NCBI RefSeq assembly: GCF_000255655.1
Contig: NZ_JH636438.1
Coordinates: forward strand, 270,049-334,048
Source: Schlesneria paludicola DSM 18645
GTDB lineage: Bacteria; Planctomycetota; Planctomycetia; Planctomycetales; Planctomycetaceae
Direction of reading: 5' to 3'
Length of the DNA: 64,000 nt
In this document: positions 58,355-64,000 of the stretch, piece after piece
Layout of the letters: the number at the start of each line of letters is the position of its first letter
Numbering within the stretch: position 1 is the stretch's first letter
Position numbers and translations under genes: made by a program
The notes under the pieces: generated by a model
What the model was told of the DNA's origin: nothing
The model's database searches: none
Seen by the model: the letters and a program-made list of their open reading frames with translations, nothing else

Positions 58355-59644
58355 ATGTCAGCAGCGTACCTGTACCCAACGGAATCAGAATCGCGACCGT
58401 CGCTCTCACTTTTCACGCCGCCCGCAGTGGTGGAATGGGTAAAACAGGAGCCGAAAATGGCGGCAGTTTTGGAGCCGCAGACCAGGATTACAGATCCTGG
58501 TCTTACTCGAATGTCGCCAATCGAGCTGTTGCAGCAGCTCCGCGAACGGGAGCAAGAGGACATTCCGCGAGTGACCGAAGAGGAGCGGAACTACTTTCAT
58601 TCGACCGGCACGCTGGCCGAATTCTACTTCAAGATCCTCGACCCTTGGCGGCGGCGTGTCTGTGCTCGCGGCCAGGTGGCTGCGGGCACGTTGACGAACG
58701 AGCGCCAGTCGGTGCGATGCTTCGAAGAGTTCGACCGCGAACATCGGCCCGTGCAGTGGCCGCCCGACATGGCCTGGCATGGCCGGCCCATGGGGTTCAT
58801 CGGCGCAAGCTACATTCGCGAGTGGATTGCGTACCGTCTCGAACACGGAAGCAAGCGCGGGGCATTGTCTTCGGGGTCGATGCCGAAGCGTTGGAATCAC
58901 CTGCGGTTCATTCTGAACCAGGCCTTCCGTCTGAAGATCATCAGCGACCAGGTTGCGGTCTCGGTGAAAGAGATCGTGCAGGAGCATCACGACAAGAAGG
59001 GCCTCGATCCGCTCGACGAGCTGGATCTGATTCCGACGTCGTACACCGACGATCAATTGCACGCGGTCTATCGAGAGCTGGAAGGCGACTTGGAGCTGCA
59101 GACGGCTTGGGTGCTCGGCGCTCAGTCTGGGCCACGCTCCGCCGATTTGTTCACGCTTCGGTGGCAACGCAACATCAGGCTCGATGGTACGCCGCCGGAA
59201 CTGCTGTTCATTGCGGAAAAGACCAAGCGGCGGATTTGGGTTCCACTAGGTCCGATCGTGGTCGATCACCTGCAGCGTCTCGCGAAGCAACAAGCACACC
59301 TGGCCGAACCGCAAGGTTTCGTATTCGCCAGACATACCGATCCTCACCGCAAAGATCCCGAAGACGGCGAACGATCGCGGGCACGGATGCGGCGAATCAA
59401 ACGAGCGTTGATCGACGCCGGAATTCCCGAAACGGCCGACACCGCACGGCCCATACAGATGTTGCGTGCAACGGCGAACAGCCGCCTCAATGGCATCGAG
59501 ACGAAAGCAGGCGACCGGGCCACCCACGGCAAAGAATCGACCGTGCAAGGCGAGTCGTACAACGACTACCGCGACATGTTGATACGTGCTGTTTTGAAGC
59601 TCGATCAGCAGTGGCAGCAGGCAGGGATTTTCGCCCGCCGCTAA
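58355..59644 (+). CDS. int: Tyrosine-type recombinase/integrase
   Basis: 429 residues from ATG 58355 with AAGGGG upstream. The catalytic domain shows Arg261 (AQSGPRSADLFTLRW), Lys at 289-291 (AEKTKRRIWVPLGP), Arg371 (IQMLRATANSRLN), His391 (DRATHGKES) and a Tyr at 402 or 405 (ESYNDY). The usual His of the HxxR motif is Gln368. An N-terminal SAM-like core-binding domain is visible around LRFILNQAFRLKIISDQVAV. It would integrate the element at tRNA-Phe. Its tRNA-proximal position fits. Confidence 0.88.
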   Translation: MSAAYLYPTESESRPSLSLFTPPAVVEWVKQEPKMAAVLEPQTRITDPGLTRMSPIELLQQLREREQEDIPRVTEEERNYFHSTGTLAEFYFKILDPWRRRVCARGQVAAGTLTNERQSVRCFEEFDREHRPVQWPPDMAWHGRPMGFIGASYIREWIAYRLEHGSKRGALSSGSMPKRWNHLRFILNQAFRLKIISDQVAVSVKEIVQEHHDKKGLDPLDELDLIPTSYTDDQLHAVYRELEGDLELQTAWVLGAQSGPRSADLFTLRWQRNIRLDGTPPELLFIAEKTKRRIWVPLGPIVVDHLQRLAKQQAHLAEPQGFVFARHTDPHRKDPEDGERSRARMRRIKRALIDAGIPETADTARPIQMLRATANSRLNGIETKAGDRATHGKESTVQGESYNDYRDMLIRAVLKLDQQWQQAGIFARR

Positions 59645-59657
59645 TGACCACGATCAC

Positions 59658-59687
59658 CAGGCCGCAAGGAGAGACCTATGCGGCCTG
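59658..59687 (+). promoter_or_regulatory. RNA hairpin exposing AGGAG over a ribosome site
   Basis: A perfect 9-bp stem CAGGCCGCA / TGCGGCCTG with the 12-base loop AGGAGAGACCTA. The loop carries the ribosome-binding sequence of the 37-residue gene and the stem includes part of its ATG. GGA in a hairpin loop is the classical CsrA target, and a CsrA-like gene starts 117 bases downstream. Confidence 0.7.
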
Positions 59688-59791
59688 ACTCTGACACCGA
59701 TCGTCTTCTCTCCGGTGTGAACCACATTTGGCTTGTTCTGGCGGGCGCGTGCGTATTCGCGTCCGTCGTTTCTCGGTGCCTTGGTATTTGA
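59678..59791 (+). CDS. 37-residue membrane peptide
   Basis: ATG 59678 with AAGGAG 6 bases upstream, stop at 59791. The product MRPDSDTDRLLSGVNH then WLVLAGACVFASVVSRCLGI contains one membrane helix. Its stop lies 12 bases before the CsrA-like start, so the two are probably co-translated. No family. The strong ribosome site and coupling are the main support. Confidence 0.55.
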   Translation: MRPDSDTDRLLSGVNHIWLVLAGACVFASVVSRCLGI

Positions 59792-59803
59792 AAGGGAGTG
59801 CCC

Positions 59804-59983
59804 GTGCTGACTCTGTCCCGCAAAAAGAACGAAGTTGTATTTATGACTGTCCCGCCATCGACAGTGCCACAAACGATCGGCATTGCCGTTGTTCACACGA
59901 CACAGACGAAGGCCCGCCTTGGGTTCATTTGTGACGCGAGCGTCGCCATCAGCCGGCCTGGCAAAGAGAACTCCGAACAGTGA
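59804..59983 (+). CDS. csrA: CsrA-like RNA-binding regulator
   Basis: 59 residues from GTG 59804, with AAGGGAG 6 bases upstream. The start MLTLSRKKNEVVFM matches the CsrA N-terminus, and IGIAVVHTTQTKARLGF with AISRPGKE matches the later strands, including the Arg used for RNA contact. The middle has a short insert (TVPPSTVPQT) compared with E. coli. CsrA dimers bind GGA in hairpin loops near ribosome sites. It sits in the early region of the element. No fliW is adjacent. Confidence 0.8.
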   Translation: MLTLSRKKNEVVFMTVPPSTVPQTIGIAVVHTTQTKARLGFICDASVAISRPGKENSEQ

Positions 59984-60062
59984 CTAGGAGCTGATGGACT
60001 AATGCAAAAACGGTTGAAAGTAGTCCCGTCATCACCCCACGCCCTGTACGGAGCCTCTTCTG

Positions 60063-60323
60063 ATGCCAAAGTCGAAAGCCTCGACAGAACCGCCATGCAT
60101 TTTGTCCGTTGGATACCAGGACATTCTGCTGCCAAGTGTAGAGATCGCGAGCAAGGTTCTGAGCCTATTGTCGAAGGGCGTGGCCTGCCGTGATCGCGCG
60201 TACGAAGGAAAGATCGTCCTCAGCTCCGACGCTCTTCGGCTGGAAATGTCTGTCGTGAGACCCAAGACACGAATCGTGAATGAGGACGATCCACTTTGCC
60301 TTGAACACAAGGCGGGAACCTGA
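60063..60323 (+). CDS. Small hypothetical protein
   Basis: 86 residues from ATG 60063 with GGAG 9 bases upstream. Segments SVEIASKVLSLLSKG and KIVLSSDALRLEMSVVRP suggest a small alpha/beta protein. It ends 2 bases before the next start. An overlapping frame from 60002 is less convincing. No family recognised. Confidence 0.6.
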   Translation: MPKSKASTEPPCILSVGYQDILLPSVEIASKVLSLLSKGVACRDRAYEGKIVLSSDALRLEMSVVRPKTRIVNEDDPLCLEHKAGT

Positions 60324-60325
60324 TC

Positions 60326-60841
60326 ATGCGTAACATGTCATTTGCGCTCACGACGCCTCAGTTCTATCAGCGTCTGAAGACCGTCACGCGACGGTTGGGC
60401 TGGATGGATCTGGAACCAGGCAACCGCCTGTGTGGCGTCGAGAAGTCCCAAGGTCTGCGGCCAGGCCAGCCCATCGTTCGGCTTGCGATCATTCACATCA
60501 AGTCGGTGACTCGTGTTCGCCTGAATTCGATCACTCAAGATGATGTGATTCGCGAGGGATTTCCCAACATGGCTCCGCGCGAATTCGTGCGGATGTTCGT
60601 TGACAGTCATGAGACCGCGACCAATCGCAGCACTGTCACACGAATCGAATTTGATTACGTCCCTGGCGGTCGGTTTACCGTGCCAGGCTTTTGCCGTCTC
60701 TGCGGTTTCACCGACCGCAATTTGCCGAATGCCGAATATCGCGGCCCGCTGTGGGTAGACCGTGCGGGTTTTCTTACGAGCAAGCCGACCTCGCTCTGTT
60801 CGGCCTGCCACTACTACCAACGATTTGGCCAAGCCAAGTAA
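60326..60841 (+). CDS. ASCH/PUA-like protein with C-terminal cysteine motif
   Basis: 171 residues. The N-terminal ~95 residues resemble the ASCH domain found in phage and RNA-modifying proteins: LKTVTRRLGWMDLEPGNRLC, EKSQGLRPGQ, and VIREGFPNMAPREFVRMFVD. The C-terminus has two CxxC pairs (CRLCGF and CSACHYYQRF), which may bind zinc. ASCH domains are thought to contact RNA or nucleotides. Together with the CsrA-like gene it adds an RNA theme to this segment. Confidence 0.75.
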   Translation: MRNMSFALTTPQFYQRLKTVTRRLGWMDLEPGNRLCGVEKSQGLRPGQPIVRLAIIHIKSVTRVRLNSITQDDVIREGFPNMAPREFVRMFVDSHETATNRSTVTRIEFDYVPGGRFTVPGFCRLCGFTDRNLPNAEYRGPLWVDRAGFLTSKPTSLCSACHYYQRFGQAK

Positions 60842-60867
60842 AGAACTGTTGAACTGGAACGGACTCC

Positions 60868-61926
60868 ATGACACGTACTACAGCGAACACGAGATCGAAA
60901 CATCAGCTCCCGTTCGGGGCAGACTACCCGTCACGAGGGAAGCTTGAGCTGTTCCATGTAATCAAACTCCTCTCGCATCCTTACGTCGCTCAGACGCTTG
61001 GCCCCAGCGGCTGCAATCTGATTCGCGTCATCGCCACGATCGAAGACGAACAGGGCGGCACGACGGCGGTTCTCGCCATCGACAACCAGATTCTGCCACG
61101 CCTGGGCATGTCGGGAAAGACACTCGTCGAGGCGCGTCGCAGATGCATCGAATCCGGATGGTTGCACTACGAGCCAAGCGAGGGAAAAGGGATTCCCTCG
61201 CGAATGTGGGTAACCGTGCCGAGTTGGGTCGACATCAAATTGCGGCATACGATCCACTGGAGTTTCTCCAGTGGATGCTCCAGTGAATCCTCCAGCGGGA
61301 CATCCAGTGAATCCTCCAGCGGATGCTCCAGCCAATACTCCCGTTCTTATATTCCTAATCCTCCTCCTATTCCGAATACCCCCTCCCCCACCCAACGTGA
61401 CGAACGTGTGAGTGAGGGGGTGAATGAGGAAATGGAATTTGCCAAGGAACTGAAAGACCTTGGAATCGCGAAGTCGGTCGAGACAGCCAGGGCTGGCCTG
61501 AGCACATGCACGCTCCAGCAGCTTCGGATGCACCTAGACCACTTCCGCTCGAAACCCGGTGCGTGGGGGCCTGTGATCGTCTATTGGCGACTCAACAGCC
61601 CCAGTTTGCCCCTGCTAGCGCCCGACGAGGGATGGCCGGAGCCGTTACCGGGTTTCATTGCCGCTCAACGCCAGAAGGCGGAAGCGGATCGTCAGCGCGC
61701 GCATGAACTTAAGCAGGCGAAGCAAGATGCTCTCGCCGAGCAGAAAAGCCAGTTGCTCTTCGAATGGGAAAGAGACTACGGGCCGAAATTGGATGCGATG
61801 CCAATCGAGGACGTACTCAAGCTCTGCCCCAACGATTTCATCCGCAGCTACTGTCGAAAGAAAGGCCGCAAGGAACCGATCGTCCGTCACGAACTTTTGA
61901 GAATTCTGGCCAGCCAGGCCGGTTGA
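60868..61926 (+). CDS. Replication initiator-like protein (phage O/DnaD-like)
   Basis: 352 residues. The N-terminal ~110 residues look like a winged helix (LPRLGMSGKTLVEARRRCIE, SGWLHYEPSEGKGIPSR). A Ser-rich linker encoded by 12-bp repeats follows, then a Pro-rich stretch and a helical C-terminal domain (VETARAGLSTCTLQQLRMHL, coiled AAQRQKAEADRQRAHELKQA). This order, DNA-binding domain, repeat-encoded linker and interaction domain, mirrors lambda O. I infer a role in starting replication. No helicase gene is adjacent in the window. Confidence 0.7.
   Translation: MTRTTANTRSKHQLPFGADYPSRGKLELFHVIKLLSHPYVAQTLGPSGCNLIRVIATIEDEQGGTTAVLAIDNQILPRLGMSGKTLVEARRRCIESGWLHYEPSEGKGIPSRMWVTVPSWVDIKLRHTIHWSFSSGCSSESSSGTSSESSSGCSSQYSRSYIPNPPPIPNTPSPTQRDERVSEGVNEEMEFAKELKDLGIAKSVETARAGLSTCTLQQLRMHLDHFRSKPGAWGPVIVYWRLNSPSLPLLAPDEGWPEPLPGFIAAQRQKAEADRQRAHELKQAKQDALAEQKSQLLFEWERDYGPKLDAMPIEDVLKLCPNDFIRSYCRKKGRKEPIVRHELLRILASQAG
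61254..61380 (+). repeat. Iteron array and AT-rich stretch inside the initiator gene
   Basis: Six 12-bp units from 61267 to 61338, each starting TCCAG: TCCAGTGGATGC, TCCAGTGAATCC (twice), TCCAGCGGGACA, TCCAGCGGATGC and TCCAGCCAATAC. They are preceded by an inverted repeat CCACTGGAG / CTCCAGTGG (61254-61274) and followed by a stretch of TTCTTATATTCCTAATCC and similar. This is the layout of an origin of the lambda type. Confidence 0.7.
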
Positions 61927-61971
61927 AAGGAGATCATCATCTGTGAATTCAAACCAGGCGACGTCGTTCCA

Positions 61972-62262
61972 GTGCGACGTTTGCCGAGGGCCTTCGTCAT
62001 TCCAGGTCATCAGATCGAGACCTACGCGAAGATTCTGCCGGGATCGAGCTCGGTCGCCCTGGTCGACATCATCCGGGCGCTGTGCATTTCCCATGAGGAG
62101 CTGCGACGACGTGAGGCCGCATGGTTCACTGCGTTTCAGCAGACGATGGCGGCCGTTCAAACCAGTTCCAGCGACGCGACCTCGGGCGCACTGCTTCTGG
62201 AAGTGATGGACAAACTTATTCTCGCCGAGATCGAATGTGGCGAACGAAAGGAACGACTCTGA
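61972..62262 (+). CDS. Small hypothetical protein, start uncertain
   Basis: 96 residues from GTG 61972. Coding resemblance extends upstream in frame (ICEFKPGDVVPV) back to ATC codons at 61933-61941, which follow AAAGGAG; the true start may be one of these rare codons. The body is helical (ALVDIIRALCISHEELRRRE, GALLLEVMDKLILAEIE). Its TGA overlaps the ATG of the next gene by one base, which supports the frame. Confidence 0.6.
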   Translation: MRRLPRAFVIPGHQIETYAKILPGSSSVALVDIIRALCISHEELRRREAAWFTAFQQTMAAVQTSSSDATSGALLLEVMDKLILAEIECGERKERL

Positions 62263-62489
62263 TGCATCAATGCGAAAAGTGTGGCTCGGTTGTTGGTGAT
62301 CCGAAATCGCCTGTCGAATTTCATCCGTATCAAACAAGTCTCAGTGAAATGAAGCTGGCAGACGCCATCCTGAACACATTGTTCTTCTGGACCACAACCG
62401 AAAAGAAAATGCGATTTCAAGGGGCACTCGTGCGATGTCTTCGACAAGTGAATCACAACGTCAAGCGGGCGGAGGGGGTCTCCAAATGA
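62262..62489 (+). CDS. Small zinc-finger-like protein
   Basis: 75 residues starting MHQCEKCGSVVGDPKS, with one CxxC pair; a later Cys and His may complete a site. Translation is coupled to the gene before it (TGATG). The rest is helical (MKLADAILNTLFFWTTTEKK). No family seen. Confidence 0.6.
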   Translation: MHQCEKCGSVVGDPKSPVEFHPYQTSLSEMKLADAILNTLFFWTTTEKKMRFQGALVRCLRQVNHNVKRAEGVSK

Positions 62490-62515
62490 CGCCCCCGAAG
62501 TCGCTACGGATTACC

Positions 62516-62941
62516 TCAACGCACTTTACCTACCAATTCGGAGATACTCGGTTTCCTTTTGACCGGCTTGACGGGCGCAGGCCGGGGAACAACCGACACC
62601 TGAATTTCGTAGTCCAACGCCTCTGCGATGCGGTACAACGTGTTGATGGTGACATTCGATTCGTCATCACTGTTTTCCAACCGAGACAGAGACGCTTTCT
62701 GAATGCCCGTTCGCAACGCCATTTCGTCGAGCGTGAGCCCCTGTGATTTTCGCACAGCCTTCAGTAGCACCATGACTCCGCGCAAATGTGCTGACAGGGC
62801 TTGTGATGCGGCCTTGACGCGACGGCCTTCAGCCAGGATCTCGGGCTTTTCTTTTTCCGCGATCTCTCGCATCTGTTCTGCGATCTCTCGCTGTTCCGCC
62901 GTCAGTACGAACTTCCTTGGTTTTCCAGTCGCCTTGGTCAT
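62516..62941 (-). CDS. XRE antitoxin-like protein of a TA pair
   Basis: 141 residues from ATG 62941 with GGAGGAACG upstream. An N-terminal helical arm of ~55 residues (VLTAEQREIAEQMREIAEKE) precedes a helix-turn-helix: LTLDEMALRTGIQKASLSRL, then NVTINTLYRIAEALDYEIQV. It follows the toxin-like gene by 23 bases in the same operon. It likely binds the promoter palindromes and the toxin. Confidence 0.75.
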   Translation of the reverse strand: MTKATGKPRKFVLTAEQREIAEQMREIAEKEKPEILAEGRRVKAASQALSAHLRGVMVLLKAVRKSQGLTLDEMALRTGIQKASLSRLENSDDESNVTINTLYRIAEALDYEIQVSVVPRPAPVKPVKRKPSISELVGKVR

Positions 62942-62964
62942 AATCGTTCCTCCAGGAAAATAGG

Positions 62965-63201
62965 TCACTCGATTTCGAACGCCGTGACGGGGACGCAGTA
63001 CTCATCTTCAAAATCGAAGACACAGCAGAGCGTCCGTCCCGATTCCGTTTCACCAATCACCATGGGCCGACCCGAACTGCGGCTGATGAGGACGCGGTCT
63101 GAATTCTGCACGACGAATTCGAACTCGCCCGTGGTCACGCCGTGTTGAGCGATGTGCTCTTCATTTTCGTCATTCCACAGAAAGTGTTCGAAGTCCGGCA
63201 T
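62965..63201 (-). CDS. BrnT-like toxin of a TA pair
   Basis: 78 residues: FLWNDENEEHIAQHGVTTGE, then SRSSGRPMVIGETESGRTLC and FDFEDEYCVPVTAFEI. This pattern fits BrnT-type RNase toxins (RelE-like fold). Here the partner downstream is an XRE protein rather than the ribbon-helix-helix BrnA. Toxin first, antitoxin second matches brnTA. A strong promoter lies just upstream. Confidence 0.75.
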   Translation of the reverse strand: MPDFEHFLWNDENEEHIAQHGVTTGEFEFVVQNSDRVLISRSSGRPMVIGETESGRTLCCVFDFEDEYCVPVTAFEIE

Positions 63202-63233
63202 GCTGTTGTCTCCCGTGTTGCCATTGTTGTCAT

Positions 63234-63262
63234 ATATTACAACTCGTTGTCATTTATGTCAA
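63234..63262 (-). promoter_or_regulatory. Near-consensus promoter of the TA pair
   Basis: On the minus strand: TTGACA (63262-63257), a 17-base spacer and TAATAT (63239-63234). ATGACAAC occurs twice around it, and ACAAC GA GTTGT forms a palindrome in the spacer, likely operator sites. Confidence 0.75.
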
Positions 63263-63277
63263 CAACCGTTCGAGAGG

Positions 63278-64000
63278 CTATCCGATTCGGGCCGTGACGG
63301 TGACGCGGCCGTTGACCGTGGTTGTGTGTGTCTTGCCTGATTTGGTGAATCGCAGGACGCACGTGCCGTCGACGCCTGTCGGCAACGATGAGGACTGAGC
63401 GGCGGTCATGTCGAAGTAGATCGGCAGTGACCAGTCGGTGATCGCGGTGGCGGTGACCACCACGACTTTGCCAGCGACGTCGATTGCCAGTTCTGGCGTC
63501 CAGCCGACCAGGCTCGCATTGGGGCACGGGATGGGAATGCCCGTACCCGTGGCGGCCTCGTAGGTGTCGCCCTGGACGAGTGGCACACTCAAACTTCCGG
63601 AATCGTCCACCAGGCGAACCGATGTCACGTCGACACCAGTCAGGGCGTTTCGCAAGGCGATCACGCCGCCGGTGGAAATTCCGGTCAGGGTGCCTTCGCC
63701 AGCGCTCGTGGAGTCAATTGCGTCAATGATTGCGGCCTGAGCGTCTGCGACATCGGTCGGCGTGGCTGGTGTGACGTAGGACGCCATGAACGACAGCCAC
63801 GCCACCAGGACGGAACCGGCCTGGGTTGATCCGGTGATGACCGTCGACCAAACCGCTGTGGCAATCGCACTGGCCGCTGGGATCGACAAGCTACCGATCG
63901 CCGAAAGCACGGAGTTGATACCGTTCGTGGTCGCGAGCCCTGTCTGAAGCTTCGTCACGGCGTCCGCCTTCAGCGATGCAGCATTAATCGCATCGGTGGC
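63278..64000 (-). CDS. Tail-fibre/baseplate-like protein, 5' end outside window
   Basis: The frame stays open to the right edge; 240 residues are visible. The first part (INAASLKADAVTKLQTGLAT) is the repeat-like style of phage tail proteins. The later part has beta-rich segments: SVRLVDDSGSLSVPLVQGDT, LAIDVAGKVVVVTATAITDW and a final TVNGRVTVTARIG, resembling BppU-type baseplate domains. It would be a structural protein of the element, transcribed opposite to the integrase cluster. The family call is tentative. Confidence 0.6.
   Translation of the reverse strand, partial: ATDAINAASLKADAVTKLQTGLATTNGINSVLSAIGSLSIPAASAIATAVWSTVITGSTQAGSVLVAWLSFMASYVTPATPTDVADAQAAIIDAIDSTSAGEGTLTGISTGGVIALRNALTGVDVTSVRLVDDSGSLSVPLVQGDTYEAATGTGIPIPCPNASLVGWTPELAIDVAGKVVVVTATAITDWSLPIYFDMTAAQSSSLPTGVDGTCVLRFTKSGKTHTTTVNGRVTVTARIG

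Larger units (their letters stand above)
56816..64000. mobile_element. Integrated element (prophage or satellite), left part
   Basis: Begins directly at the 3' end of tRNA-Phe and runs past the right edge. Content: an XRE regulator with palindromic operators, a tyrosine recombinase, a CsrA-like regulator, an ASCH protein, a replication-initiator-like protein with iterons, a toxin-antitoxin pair and a tail-fibre-like gene. Gene size and density (many products under 100 residues) differ from the preceding chromosome. No second copy of the tRNA 3' end is seen in the window, so the far attachment site must lie beyond 64000. Confidence 0.82.

Noticed and set aside
58228..59688. A long open frame overlapping the integrase in another frame
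   Set aside because: Its composition is Arg/Ala/Ser-rich with no domain, while the overlapping frame has recombinase motifs.
60002..60193. A 63-residue frame overlapping the 60063 gene
   Set aside because: The 60063 frame has a better protein composition and runs to the next gene start.
61267..61338. The 12-bp repeats as a CRISPR array
   Set aside because: Units are adjacent with no spacers and keep a reading frame; iterons fit better.
61943..62206. A GTG-started frame overlapping the 61972 gene
   Set aside because: Arg/Pro-rich shadow; the 61972 frame is coupled to the next gene by a one-base overlap.

Overview
The window looks like chromosome of a planctomycete, probably order Planctomycetales. 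The markers are a DUF1559 prepilin-like protein followed by a small carbohydrate-binding-like lipoprotein, an NPCBM-domain protein, a squalene-hopene cyclase, an ABC-2 permease fused to a CPBP protease, ThuA, ceramidase-like and PQQ-propeller secreted proteins, long orphan proteins with zinc ribbons, and moderately high G+C. This is inference from gene content; no rRNA gene is present to confirm it.

Bases 1-56.7 kb are ordinary chromosome with short operons on both strands. 0-6.5 kb: NPCBM protein end, ruvC, leuS, a fumarylacetoacetate-hydrolase-family enzyme and a SHOCT membrane protein. 7-10 kb: an ABC exporter made of an ATPase and a permease-CPBP fusion. 10.6-19.9 kb: secreted and zinc-ribbon proteins, a STAS protein, a CT398-like coiled-coil zinc ribbon protein, an ATP-grasp-like protein coupled to a NIF3 protein. 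20-28 kb: argG, membrane proteins, a LipM-like acyltransferase, an FHA protein and a rhodanese. 28-41 kb: a metal-ABC permease fused to a DtxR-like domain, a PIG-L deacetylase, a beta-helix protein, a ceramidase-like protein, a PQQ propeller, an SDR enzyme, ThuA and a methyltransferase. 41-56.6 kb: shc, an ABC-2 permease, a decayed Fic gene, a cyclic-nucleotide-binding protein, an HPP permease, DUF1559 plus lipoprotein, two tandem secreted paralogues with a broken third copy, ComEC and an EEP nuclease.

At 56,743 lies tRNA-Phe(GAA). Directly downstream begins an integrated element that runs off the right edge. It holds an XRE regulator with palindromic operators, a tyrosine recombinase, a 37-residue membrane peptide followed by a CsrA-like regulator, an ASCH protein, a replication-initiator-like protein whose gene carries six 12-bp iterons next to an AT-rich stretch (a lambda-O-like arrangement), a toxin-antitoxin pair on the opposite strand with a near-consensus promoter, and the end of a tail-fibre or baseplate-like gene. 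I read it as a prophage or phage satellite. Its most unusual feature is a predicted RNA hairpin that shows an AGGAG loop over the ribosome binding site just upstream of the CsrA-like gene, which looks like a built-in CsrA target.

Two families of short palindromic repeats are scattered between chromosomal genes. One has a conserved core with variable but self-complementary arms. The other is a 133-bp element bounded by two hairpins in opposite orientation.
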